Source: RYN-230 sp963829725
GTDB lineage: Bacteria; Actinomycetota; Actinomycetes; Streptosporangiales; Streptosporangiaceae
Reading direction: 5' to 3'
Length of the DNA stretch: 64,000 nt
Assembly (NCBI GenBank): GCA_963829725.1
Contig: CAWHJW010000012.1
Coordinates: forward strand, 1 to 64,000
Shown: piece after piece, positions 42,791 through 51,258 of the stretch
How the letters are laid out: each line of letters starts with the position of its first letter
How positions within the stretch are numbered: the first letter of the stretch is position 1
Program-made: the position numbers and the translations under genes
The notes under the pieces: generated by a model
The model's input: the letters and a program-made list of their open reading frames with translations, nothing else
Database searches by the model: none
Told to the model about the DNA's origin: nothing

Positions 42791-43743
42791 TGGCCGCGTC
42801 CCAGGCCCCGGCGGCCGCCGATAACGAGACGAAGGAGCCGAACCACGGCCTCCGGATCTTCCTGATCTGGGTCGTGCTCGCGCTCGCCGCCGACCTGCTC
42901 ATCTGGTTCGTCTGGTACCCGCACCTCCCTCCGGGCCGGATGGCGAGTGCCGCGGCTGGCCAGCAGTTCGACATCGCGGTGCTCGCCCTGGCGGCCGCCC
43001 CGGTCATGCTGCTGGTGTACATCTACTTCGGCTACACCTTCGTCAACTGGCGGCACCGCGACGGTGACGACGACGACGGGCCGCCGATCTTCGGGCACAC
43101 CAAGCTGCAGGCCACCTGGATCGCCGGCACCGCGGTCATCGTGCTGTCGGCCTTCGTGTTCGGCACCGTGCAGCTGATCGTGCCGGCTGGCGCGGGCGCG
43201 GGCCAGGGCCCGCTGCCGGTGTGGAAGCCGACCACATCCAACTGGCTGCAGGTGCAGGTGATCGGCCAGCAGTGGGCCTTCACCTACCGGTACCCGCAGT
43301 TCGGCGGGTTTGAGAGCACGCAGCTGCTGCTGCCGTCCAACCGCACCATCGAGTTCAACGTGACCTCGCTGGACGTGATCCACAGCTTCTGGGCCTACCA
43401 GCTCGGGGTGAAGGCCGACGCCAACCCGAACGTGAACAACGTCGCCTACACCGACACCAAGAGCGAGCTGGGCAGCTTCACCGTCCGGTGCAGCGAGCTG
43501 TGCGGGATCTGGCACGGCGCGATGTACAACTATGGGCACATCGTGACACCGGGCGCCTTCAACGCCTGGGCCCTCGCGACCGAGAATGCCCAGCGGAAGA
43601 ACGGCACGCTGGCCGCGCTGCCGCCGTACTCGCTCACCTACGACCCGACGGTGATCCCGCAAATGGGCAAGGTCCTGATCAAGAACGGGATCACCGGTGG
43701 CGCCGGTTACTACTACCCGCCGTCCGACCCGGTGACGCCATGA
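42790..43743 (+). CDS. coxB: cytochrome c oxidase subunit II
   Basis: A 317-aa protein with two membrane helices (residues about 22-42 and 58-78) plus a third hydrophobic segment near 110-128, then the CuA domain. WLQVQVIGQQWAFTYRYPQF is the aromatic patch for cytochrome c. CuA ligands are all present: His in SLDVIHSFWAYQLGVKADAN and CSELCGIWHGAMY (two Cys, Glu carbonyl, His, Met). It takes electrons into the oxidase. The start overlaps the upstream cupredoxin-like gene (TGATG). No heme c motif is present. Confidence 0.93.
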   Translation: MAASQAPAAADNETKEPNHGLRIFLIWVVLALAADLLIWFVWYPHLPPGRMASAAAGQQFDIAVLALAAAPVMLLVYIYFGYTFVNWRHRDGDDDDGPPIFGHTKLQATWIAGTAVIVLSAFVFGTVQLIVPAGAGAGQGPLPVWKPTTSNWLQVQVIGQQWAFTYRYPQFGGFESTQLLLPSNRTIEFNVTSLDVIHSFWAYQLGVKADANPNVNNVAYTDTKSELGSFTVRCSELCGIWHGAMYNYGHIVTPGAFNAWALATENAQRKNGTLAALPPYSLTYDPTVIPQMGKVLIKNGITGGAGYYYPPSDPVTP

Positions 43744-43797
43744 TCGCCGCCCGCTCCCAGCCCACCGCCGCAACCGTTTCGATGAAGAGGTGAACGG

Positions 43798-45768
43798 ATG
43801 TCCATCGAGATAGAGCCGGAAAAGGCGCAGGAGCCAGCGGGATCAGGCCCGTCCGGCCCGGCCCGGGCCCGGCAGTGGTGGATGCGGCCGGCCGTGCACA
43901 CCGGCATCATCGGTGCCGTCATCGGCTACTTCGTCGGGCACTGGCTGGGCAACATGCTGTCCTACGACTACGCCCGGAACTCGCTGTCGGACATGAACGA
44001 CTTCCCGCTCGTGCTCGGCTACGTGTTCGGGACCGTCGGCTGGCTGGCTGGTCTGGGCGTGTTCAACGACCTGATCCGGCAGATGCTCGGCAAGCCGGTG
44101 CCGGTGGCCGAGGAGGAGGCGGAGGCCGCCAGCGGGCTGGCCCGGTACTTCCGGTACACCCTTGACCACAAGGTGGTCGGCCTCCAGTACCTGGTCGGCA
44201 TGATCGTCTACTTCTGCACCGGCGGCCTGTTCGCGATGGCCATCCGGACGGAACTGCTGTCGCCGACCTACCACATCATGAACGCCAGCAGCTACCTGAT
44301 GGTGGTGGGCGAGCACGGCACCATGATGATGATGATGATGTCGTCCGTGGTGCTCGGCCCGTTCGGCCAGTACCTGATGCCGCTCATGATCGGCTCTAAG
44401 CGGATGGCGTACCCCCGGCTGGAGGCGCTGGCCTTCTGGCTCACCCCGGCGGCCTACGTCGTCCTGCTCTCCGGCGTCCTGCTCGGCGGGTTCCCGACCG
44501 GCTGGACCGGGTACGCGCCGCTCAGCGTGCAGGCCACCGAGGGCATGGACTCTTACGCGGTCGCCTTCGGGATCGCGGGCGTCGCGCTCATCCTGGCCGG
44601 GTTCAACATCTTCGTCACGATCGTCAACTACCGGGCCCCCGGGATGCGGTGGAGCCGCCTGCCGATGTTCGTCTGGTCGATGATTACCGTCTCGTTCCTC
44701 ATGGTGCTGTCAGTCCCCGTGCTGGTCGGCGGCCTGTACATCCTGATCCTGGACCGCACCGCGCAGACCGCGAACTACGTGAACACGCTCGGCGGGAGCA
44801 GTTACCTGTACGAGAACCTGTTCTGGTTCTTCGGGCACCCCGAGGTGTACATCCTGGCCGTGCCCGGGTTCGGCATCGTGTCCGAGCTGATCCCGGTGTT
44901 CTGCCGGAAACCGCTGTTCGGCTACCGGGTAGCCGGGGCCGGCATGATCGGGGTGGCGCTGCTCAGCTTCTTCGTCTGGCAGCACCACCTGTTCATGAGC
45001 GGCATCAACCCGGAGATGCGGCCGCTGTTCATGCTGACCACCGAGCTGATCTCCATCCCGACCGGGTTCATCTACCTGGTGGCGATGGGCACGTTCTGGA
45101 AGGCGAAGATCAGGTTCACCGTGCCGATGATGTTCGCGCTGGGGTTGTACTTCAATTTCCTGATCGGCGGGATCTCCGGGGTGTTCCTGTCCGACGTCCC
45201 GGCGGACACCACCGAGCACGGCTCGTTCTTCGTGATGGCGCACTTCCACTACACGATCATGGGCGGGCTGATCTTCGCCTTCTTCGGCGGGATCTACTAC
45301 TGGCTGCCGAAGATGATGGGCATCCGGATGAACCAGAAGCTCGGCTATCTCCACTTCTGGACGATGTTCATCTTCTTCAACTCCACGTTCCTGCCGCTGT
45401 TCGCGGTGGGCATGCTGGGCCAGCCGCGCCGGGTCTACGAGTACGCCCGCAACCTCACCGGGCTCAACGACTGGGTGTCGATCTCGTCGTTCCTGCTCGG
45501 AGTGTCGATCCTGATCTTCCTGATCAACTTCATCTGGTCAACCGTGTTCGCCCGGGAGAAGGAAGTCGCCAACCCGTGGAACTCCCGCGGGCTGGAATGG
45601 CAGGTGTCCTCGCCGCCGCCGCCCGGGAACTTCGAGCACATCCCGGTGGTGCTGGCGGGCCCGTACGACTACGGCGTGCAGGACGCGCCGCCGGTCGCCG
45701 ACCTGCACCCGCCCGTCGGCGTGGTAAGCGCGTCGTACGCGACCGCTGGCACCGGAGTGGAGGCCTAG
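43798..45768 (+). CDS. ctaD: heme-copper oxidase subunit I (divergent proton channels)
   Basis: The 656-aa protein starts after AAGAGG and has a 120-residue N-terminal extension with extra helices before the usual core. All redox ligands are present: heme a His in VVGEHGTMM, CuB His and cross-linked Tyr in FWFFGHPEVYIL, the His pair in WQHHLFMSG, and heme a3/heme a His in AHFHYTIMG. The Glu of HPEVY suggests an A1-type oxidase. However, the D-channel segment reads IGSKRMAYPRLEALAF (D to R, N to E) and the K-channel segment SIPTGFIYLVAMG has no Lys. It reduces oxygen at the cytoplasmic membrane; pumping is uncertain. Confidence 0.92.
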   Translation: MSIEIEPEKAQEPAGSGPSGPARARQWWMRPAVHTGIIGAVIGYFVGHWLGNMLSYDYARNSLSDMNDFPLVLGYVFGTVGWLAGLGVFNDLIRQMLGKPVPVAEEEAEAASGLARYFRYTLDHKVVGLQYLVGMIVYFCTGGLFAMAIRTELLSPTYHIMNASSYLMVVGEHGTMMMMMMSSVVLGPFGQYLMPLMIGSKRMAYPRLEALAFWLTPAAYVVLLSGVLLGGFPTGWTGYAPLSVQATEGMDSYAVAFGIAGVALILAGFNIFVTIVNYRAPGMRWSRLPMFVWSMITVSFLMVLSVPVLVGGLYILILDRTAQTANYVNTLGGSSYLYENLFWFFGHPEVYILAVPGFGIVSELIPVFCRKPLFGYRVAGAGMIGVALLSFFVWQHHLFMSGINPEMRPLFMLTTELISIPTGFIYLVAMGTFWKAKIRFTVPMMFALGLYFNFLIGGISGVFLSDVPADTTEHGSFFVMAHFHYTIMGGLIFAFFGGIYYWLPKMMGIRMNQKLGYLHFWTMFIFFNSTFLPLFAVGMLGQPRRVYEYARNLTGLNDWVSISSFLLGVSILIFLINFIWSTVFAREKEVANPWNSRGLEWQVSSPPPPGNFEHIPVVLAGPYDYGVQDAPPVADLHPPVGVVSASYATAGTGVEA

Positions 45769-45771
45769 GCC

Positions 45772-46437
45772 ATGGCGGAGCAGACTACGCAGCCCTCGTC
45801 CGAGCTGGACCGGGCGGCTGAAGAGGCCGGCTTCTACCATGAGGCGGCCCTCAACGCGGCGTGGACCGGCGCCCGGTTCGCCGTGGGCGCGCTGTCCTTC
45901 CTGTACGGGGCCCTCGCGTTCGCCTACTTCTACCTCCGCTCGGTCAACTCGGCCGGGCGGTGGCACGGGTCCGGCTACCACGCACCCCCGATGGGGTACG
46001 GGGTGACGGTCCTGATCCTGGTCGTGGCGAGCGCGGTGATCCAGTATGTGGGCCTGGTGCGGATCAAGGCCGGGGCGAAGAACGTCTGGCAGGCCGCCAG
46101 CCTGATCGCCCTGCTCCTCGGGGTGGCCGCGGTGGTGGTGCAGATCCTCGACCTGCTGAACCTGCCGTTCCAGCCGGGCAGTTCCGGCTTCTCCAGCGTG
46201 TTCGTCAACACCTACCCGGTCCTGCTGGTCAGCTGGCTGGCCATGATGATGTGGCTGGAGATCCTGGTCATGCGGGCCCGGGCCATCCCGGGGATCTTCT
46301 TCGTGGAGCAGCCACCCACCTACGCGGAGGCGTTCGCGGTCCAGCGGTTCCAGTCCTCGCTGAGCGGCTTCACGCTCATCTGGAACTACATCGCCATCGT
46401 GACGATCTTCTTCTTCATCCTGTTCTACGTGCTCTAA
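45772..46437 (+). CDS. cytochrome c oxidase subunit III-like protein
   Basis: 221 aa, six or so helices, starting 3 nt after the subunit I stop. FAVGALSFLYGALAFAYFYL corresponds to the first subunit III helices with the aromatic-rich YFYLRS, and the last helix ends IWNYIAIVTIFFFILFYVL with the W-x-F pattern common in this subunit. Conservation is modest, in keeping with the divergent subunit I. Confidence 0.75.
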   Translation: MAEQTTQPSSELDRAAEEAGFYHEAALNAAWTGARFAVGALSFLYGALAFAYFYLRSVNSAGRWHGSGYHAPPMGYGVTVLILVVASAVIQYVGLVRIKAGAKNVWQAASLIALLLGVAAVVVQILDLLNLPFQPGSSGFSSVFVNTYPVLLVSWLAMMMWLEILVMRARAIPGIFFVEQPPTYAEAFAVQRFQSSLSGFTLIWNYIAIVTIFFFILFYVL

Positions 46438-46503
46438 GGGGAAAGGAGTGGCCGGTCCGGGTGGGCTTGCGCCCACGTCAGCCACCGGCGGCCCACGACC
46501 GTC

Positions 46504-47403
46504 ATGAACCTGGTTGTCTCGCACTGGTCGGCCAACGTGGCGGTCGTGGCCGGGTGCCTGCTGGTCACGGCAGTGCACCTGGCCGGGCTGGCGCGGCTGC
46601 GCGCCGACGCACGCCGGGATGGCGTGCCCCTGCCGCCGGGGCTGGGGCAGCAGGCAGCCGCGTTCTACTCCGGCCTGCTGGCCGTGGTGATCGCGCTGGT
46701 ATCCCCGCTCGGGTACTACGGGGGCACCTTCATCTGGGTGCGCACCCTGCAGGCCCTGCTGCTCGGGATCGTGGCGCCCGCGCTCCTCGTGCTCGGCGCG
46801 CCGTGGCTCGTGCTGTGGCGCGGGCTCGGCCGCCGCGCGCTACCACCGGGCACGGCTGACTCAGTTGCCGCGGCGGCCTCCGTCCGGCCGTGGTGGCGTA
46901 GCTGGCCGGTGATGGTGACGGCCCTGTTCACGCTGGTCTGGTGCGGATGGTACGTGCCGCCGCTGTACGACGCGGGGGTGCACCACCCGCTGGTGCTCGC
47001 CGTGCAGGTGGTCAGCTATCTTGGCGTGGGTGTGCTGTTCTGGCTCCAGCTCATCGGCTCCCGCCCGTTCAGCCCGCAGTTCGGGCCGTTGCACCGGGTG
47101 ATGCTCATCGCATCCTGCGTGATCACGGGCACCATCCTGGGCATGGTGCTCGGCTTCGATCCGCACGTGCTCTACCCGACCTACCGGGCGGTAGGGCACC
47201 ATAGCTTGCTCACGGTGCCCTTCGACCAGCAGCTTGCGGGGGCCGAGTTGTGGGTGCTCATGCTGCTGCCGTACGTGATCACCGGCATCTCCCTCCTCGT
47301 GCGGTGGGTACATGAAGAGGACACGGGCGCCGTCTCCCTCGGCCTGGAGCGGATACTCCGGCCACCGAAGTCCACCTGGCCGGCCCGGACCGGGTGGAGA
47401 TGA
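46504..47403 (+). CDS. cytochrome c oxidase assembly factor CtaG/Caa3-like membrane protein
   Basis: 299 aa with about seven helices. Motifs of the caa3 CtaG family are seen: IALVSPLGYYGGTFIWVRTL (SPLxxyxxxxfxxHM position), GAPWLVLWRGLGRR, VWCGWYVPPLYDAG and LIASCVITGTILGMVLGF, then TVPFDQQLAGAELWVLML (DQQxAG). Members assist copper delivery to oxidase. An AAGGAG stands early in the 66-nt spacer. In keeping with its role it lies directly after the structural genes. Confidence 0.82.
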   Translation: MNLVVSHWSANVAVVAGCLLVTAVHLAGLARLRADARRDGVPLPPGLGQQAAAFYSGLLAVVIALVSPLGYYGGTFIWVRTLQALLLGIVAPALLVLGAPWLVLWRGLGRRALPPGTADSVAAAASVRPWWRSWPVMVTALFTLVWCGWYVPPLYDAGVHHPLVLAVQVVSYLGVGVLFWLQLIGSRPFSPQFGPLHRVMLIASCVITGTILGMVLGFDPHVLYPTYRAVGHHSLLTVPFDQQLAGAELWVLMLLPYVITGISLLVRWVHEEDTGAVSLGLERILRPPKSTWPARTGWR

Positions 47404-47434
47404 CGCAGTCACCAGCTCCCCGCAGGAGGATAGA

Positions 47435-47839
47435 GTGCACGAAGTGATTCCCCCAGCCGCGCTGGTGGGGTACAACAACGGCTCGGCCGTGATGACGCTG
47501 GTGCTGCCCCTGGGCTTCTTCATCGTCGTGATGATCGCCCTCTACTTTGTCTTCACCCGGCCGCACACCGTACCTGGGCACCGGGCGATCTCCGGGGCCA
47601 GGCCGGTCGCTCCGGACAGCGAGGCGGCACCGTCCATCGCCGCCGCCACCGGCTTCCCGCTGGCGACGAGCACGGGCGGCACCGAGCCGCTCGCCGGGCG
47701 GGGCACCCCGCCGGTGGTCGGCGCGGCCAGCGCGGACGCGGAGCCAGCCTCCGACGAGGCGGCCACGGGCAGCGGCACGGAATCCGCCGCGCCGGACAGC
47801 ACGACGGAATCGACGGACAGCACGGAGGACCCAGAGTGA
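47435..47839 (+). CDS. small single-pass membrane protein in the oxidase operon
   Basis: 134 aa, GTG start preceded by GCAGGAGG. One helix (VMTLVLPLGFFIVVMIALYF, residues about 19-38) is followed by a hydrophilic, acidic and Ser/Thr/Ala-rich tail of 85 residues, probably disordered. No known family; by position a small oxidase subunit or assembly helper. Its end overlaps the ctaB start (GTGA). Confidence 0.7.
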   Translation: MHEVIPPAALVGYNNGSAVMTLVLPLGFFIVVMIALYFVFTRPHTVPGHRAISGARPVAPDSEAAPSIAAATGFPLATSTGGTEPLAGRGTPPVVGAASADAEPASDEAATGSGTESAAPDSTTESTDSTEDPE

Positions 47840-48966
47840 CCCCAGCGACCGACGCGCTGCCCGTTGCCGCGGGGCGCCGCTCCGCCCGGGTGGTCGCCCG
47901 GTCGCTCTTCGCCCTGACCAAGCCCAGGATCATCGAGCTCCTCCTGGTGACCACGGTGCCCACCATGCTGCTCGCGCAGCGCGGGCTGCCGCCAGTACGG
48001 GTGCTGCTGGTGACGCTCGTGGCCGGCGCCTTCGCGGCGGGGAGCGCGAACACCATCAACTGCTACATCGACCGGGACATCGACGCGGTGATGCGGCGCA
48101 CCTCACGGCGGCCGCTGAACGGCAGGGGCGGTGAGGCGGCGGTGATCAAGCCGGCCGAGGCGCTGGTGTTCGGCATCGTCCTCGGCGCGCTGTCCACCGT
48201 GCTGCTGGGCTTCCTGGTGAACTGGCTGTCCGCGGTGCTCGCGGTCAGCGCCATCCTGTTCTACGTCTTCGTGTACACGCTGGGGCTCAAGCGCCGCACG
48301 CCCTCCAACATCGTGATCGGCGGCGCGGCCGGCTGCTTCCCGGTGCTCATCGGCTGGTCGGCGGTGACCGGGACGGTGGGCCTGCCCGCGGTCGTGCTGT
48401 TCGCGGTGATCTTCTTCTGGACGCCGCCGCACTTCTGGGCCCTGGCCATGAAGTTCCGCGACGACTACGCCGCCGCCCGGGTCCCGATGCTGCCGGTGGT
48501 CGCGTCACCGGCCGTGGTAGCCCGGAAGATCCTCATCTACTCGTACGTGATGGTCGTGGTCACCCTGGGCCTCGCGCCGTACGCCGGCTGGCTGTACACC
48601 GGCTGCGCCGTGGTGCTCGGCGGCTGGTTCCTGGCCGAGGCGCACCGGCTGCACGCGCGGGTGGCCGCCATGCCCGATGCCCGCCAGAACCTGGCCCCCG
48701 CCCCGGCGCCCGCGCCCGCCCCGCCGGCCCTGGCCGGGGCAGGCGGGAACGTCGCCACCGCCGTGGAGGTCACCGCCCCGGTCGGGGTGGCCGTGGCCGC
48801 GGAAGCCCCGGCGGACTCGGGAGTGACCGAGGGGGCGTGCGCCGGGGTGGTCCAGCCCAGCGCCAACCCGGCCCCGATGCGCCTGTTCCACCTGTCCATC
48901 GCCTACCTGACGCTGCTGTTCGCGGTCATCGCGGTGACTGCGGTGCTGCCGTGGGGCGGCTGGTAG
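47836..48966 (+). CDS. ctaB: protoheme IX farnesyltransferase (heme o synthase)
   Basis: 376 aa UbiA-family enzyme. FALTKPRIIELLLVTTVPTM opens helix 1, NTINCYIDRDIDAVMRRTSR holds the NxxxDxxxD prenyl-diphosphate motif, YVFVYTLGLKRRTPSNIVIG the second motif, and FFWTPPHFWALAMKFRDDYA the heme-binding loop. It makes heme o, precursor of heme a, for the oxidase upstream. Between helices 7 and 8 lies a 70-residue Ala/Pro/Gly-rich insertion (about residues 283-350), unusual for a family of about 300 aa. GTG start overlaps the previous gene. Confidence 0.92.
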   Translation: MTPATDALPVAAGRRSARVVARSLFALTKPRIIELLLVTTVPTMLLAQRGLPPVRVLLVTLVAGAFAAGSANTINCYIDRDIDAVMRRTSRRPLNGRGGEAAVIKPAEALVFGIVLGALSTVLLGFLVNWLSAVLAVSAILFYVFVYTLGLKRRTPSNIVIGGAAGCFPVLIGWSAVTGTVGLPAVVLFAVIFFWTPPHFWALAMKFRDDYAAARVPMLPVVASPAVVARKILIYSYVMVVVTLGLAPYAGWLYTGCAVVLGGWFLAEAHRLHARVAAMPDARQNLAPAPAPAPAPPALAGAGGNVATAVEVTAPVGVAVAAEAPADSGVTEGACAGVVQPSANPAPMRLFHLSIAYLTLLFAVIAVTAVLPWGGW

Positions 48967-50332
48967 CCCGGCCGGGCAGCAGCACCACCGCGCGCAGCCC
49001 TGGCTCGGCATCCTCCAGGCACACCGAGCCGCCGTGCGCCTCGGCGGTGGCCCGGACGATGGCCAGGCCCAGCCCGGCCCCGCCGCCGTCGGCGCCGTCC
49101 CGGCTCCGGCCGGCATCCAGCCGGGTGAACCGGCCGAACACCCGCTCCCGGTCCGCTCCGGGGATCCCGGGGCCGTCGTCGGCCACCACCAGCCGGACAT
49201 TCCGCCCGTCCCGCGTCACGGTCACCCCGACCCGGGACCGGCCATAGCGGACCGCGTTGTCGATCAGGTTGCCCAGCATCCGGCGCAGGCCGTCCGGGTC
49301 CCCGGTGACCGGGCCGGGCTGCCCCTCGGTGAGCAGCACCGGGACCCGGGCGTCGGTGTACCGCGCCACCTCGCCGGCGGCCAGCGCGGCCAGGTCCAGC
49401 TCCCGGGTCTGCCGGGGACGGCCCCGCTCGTCCAGCCGGGCCAGCGCGAGCAGGTCCTCGGCCAGCCGGGCCAGCCGGAGCGTGTCGGCCAGCACGTCGG
49501 TGGCGGTCTGCCGCCAGTCCTGGCTGTCCGGGTGGTCGAGGGCCACCTCCAGCTGGGCCCGGATGCTGGCGATCGGGCTGCGCAGCTCGTGGGCGGTGTC
49601 GGAGACCAGGCCGCGCTGCCGCTCTTGGGCCGCGCCGAGCCTGCTGAGCATGTCGTTGAGGGTGATCGCGAGGCCGCGCACCTCGTCCTGGGCGGCGGGC
49701 ACGGCCAGCGCGTGCGGGCGGCCGGTCCGGGTCACCTCCCGCGCGCCGCGGCTCAGTTCCGCGATGGGCCGCAGGGTGGAGCCCACGATCACCCAGATGG
49801 CCCCGGCCAGCAGGATCAGCAGCAGCGGCGTCCCGATCACCAGGACGCGGGCCAGCAAGGCGAGGCTGTCCCCGACCTGGCCGTAGGCCACCGCGGCGAT
49901 GACGGTGCCGCCGTCACGGGTCGGCACCGCGGCCACCCGGACCAGGTCGGGCAGGCCGAACGGACGCCCGTTCAGGAACACCGTCCGGCCGTCCCGGGCA
50001 TTGGCTGTGGCCTGCGCCGGGGTCAGCAGTGGCACCAGCCGGTCGGCGTCCGGTGACACGTCCACGATCCGGCCGTGGGTATCGAGGACCTGCACGGTGA
50101 CGGTGCCGGGGGCCAGTACCGGGTCGGGCAGGCGGTTGGCGTTGGCCAGGGCCGCGACCTCGGCCGCGCCCTGCCGGGCCGAGTTGTCCAGGCTCCGGGT
50201 GAGGGCCAGGCCGAGCGCGATGCTCAGCAGCAGCGCCGCCGCGGCCAGCGCCAGCGCGAGCCCCGCCGTGGAGGCCAGCGTGACGCGGGCCCGCAGGCTG
50301 CGCCGCCGCCACCAGCCCGCCAGCCAGTCCAC
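48926..50332 (-). CDS. sensor histidine kinase with HAMP domain
   Basis: 468 aa. Two helices (residues about 20-42 and 165-187) flank an extracellular sensor of 120 residues, then HAMP, the H-box SDTAHELRSPIASIRAQLE, N-box LIDNAVRYGRSRVG, VVADDGPGIPG and GAGLGLAIVRATAEAHGG. GTG 50332 has GGGAGG at good spacing, 28 nt after the response-regulator stop. The C-terminal end overlaps the ctaB end by 41 nt on the opposite strand. Similar kinases respond to envelope stress; the divergent LolA-like and ABC genes are the likely targets. Confidence 0.87.
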   Translation of the reverse strand: MDWLAGWWRRRSLRARVTLASTAGLALALAAAALLLSIALGLALTRSLDNSARQGAAEVAALANANRLPDPVLAPGTVTVQVLDTHGRIVDVSPDADRLVPLLTPAQATANARDGRTVFLNGRPFGLPDLVRVAAVPTRDGGTVIAAVAYGQVGDSLALLARVLVIGTPLLLILLAGAIWVIVGSTLRPIAELSRGAREVTRTGRPHALAVPAAQDEVRGLAITLNDMLSRLGAAQERQRGLVSDTAHELRSPIASIRAQLEVALDHPDSQDWRQTATDVLADTLRLARLAEDLLALARLDERGRPRQTRELDLAALAAGEVARYTDARVPVLLTEGQPGPVTGDPDGLRRMLGNLIDNAVRYGRSRVGVTVTRDGRNVRLVVADDGPGIPGADRERVFGRFTRLDAGRSRDGADGGGAGLGLAIVRATAEAHGGSVCLEDAEPGLRAVVLLPGRATSRPTAAPQSPR

Positions 50333-50360
50333 CTGCTCGCCTCCCGGGCGCCGGCCCTGG

Positions 50361-51038
50361 TCAGCCGCCGTCCGCGGCCAGCCGGTAGCCGGCTCCGCGC
50401 ACGGTCTGCAGGGCGTTGCGCCCGAACGGCACGTCGATCTTGCGCCGCAGATAGCCGGCGTACACCTCGACCACGTTGAGGTCAAGTGAGTCGTAGCTGT
50501 CCCAGACGTGCTCCATCAGCTCGGACTTGGCCACCACCTGCCCGGGCCGCCGCATCAGGTACTCCAGCACGGCGAACTCCCGGGCCGTGAGCGCGATCTC
50601 GGCATCGCCGCGGCGGACCCGGCGGGTCGCCGGGTCGAGGGACAGGTCACCCGCCCGCAGCTGGGCGGGCCGGGGCCGCGCGCCGCGGCGGAGCAGGGCA
50701 CGCAGCCGGGCGGCCAGTACCACGTAGGAGAACGGCTTGGTCAGGTAGTCGTCGGCGCCCAGGTCCAGGCCATCCGCCTGGTCATACTCGCCGTCCTTGG
50801 CCGATAGCAGCAGGATCGGGACCCAGTTCTCCTCGGCGCGCAGCTGCTGGCACACCGCGTACCCGGACACCTTGGGCAGCATCAGGTCGAGGACCACCGC
50901 GTCGTAGCCGCCTTCCCGGGCGGCGTGCAGGCCATCTTCCCCGTTGTGGGCCACGTCCACCGCGAAGCCCTCGGCGGCCAGGCCGCGGCGGACCGCGGCG
51001 GCCAGCCGCTGTTCGTCTTCCACGACGAGCACTCGCAC
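50361..51038 (-). CDS. OmpR-family response regulator
   Basis: 225 aa. Receiver: RVLVVEDEQRLAAAVRRGLA, phospho-Asp in AVVLDLMLPKVSGYAV, LTKPFSYVVLAARL. DNA-binding wing: LTAREFAVLEYLMRRPGQVV and DLNVVEVYAGYLRRKIDV. GTG 51038 is used because the receiver starts at once; the open frame upstream is not coding-like. Pairs with the kinase downstream. Confidence 0.88.
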   Translation of the reverse strand: MRVLVVEDEQRLAAAVRRGLAAEGFAVDVAHNGEDGLHAAREGGYDAVVLDLMLPKVSGYAVCQQLRAEENWVPILLLSAKDGEYDQADGLDLGADDYLTKPFSYVVLAARLRALLRRGARPRPAQLRAGDLSLDPATRRVRRGDAEIALTAREFAVLEYLMRRPGQVVAKSELMEHVWDSYDSLDLNVVEVYAGYLRRKIDVPFGRNALQTVRGAGYRLAADGG

Positions 51039-51258
51039 GGCCCGAGAGTACCCTGCCGCCCGGTCATCCGGCCGGTACGCGGCGGCGGCGCGCACCGTCC
51101 GCGCTGTGCCGCGGCGCTCACAGTCTGCGCACAGAAATCGTGCTGCATGATGGGAGGAGCGGGGAGGCGGCCGGCCAGCGCCGCCCCCGGCGGGTGACAT
51201 GGCAGCGGCACGGAAGCGCGGCGGCTGCCGGCGCGAGGCACAGGAAGTGAGGTTCACG

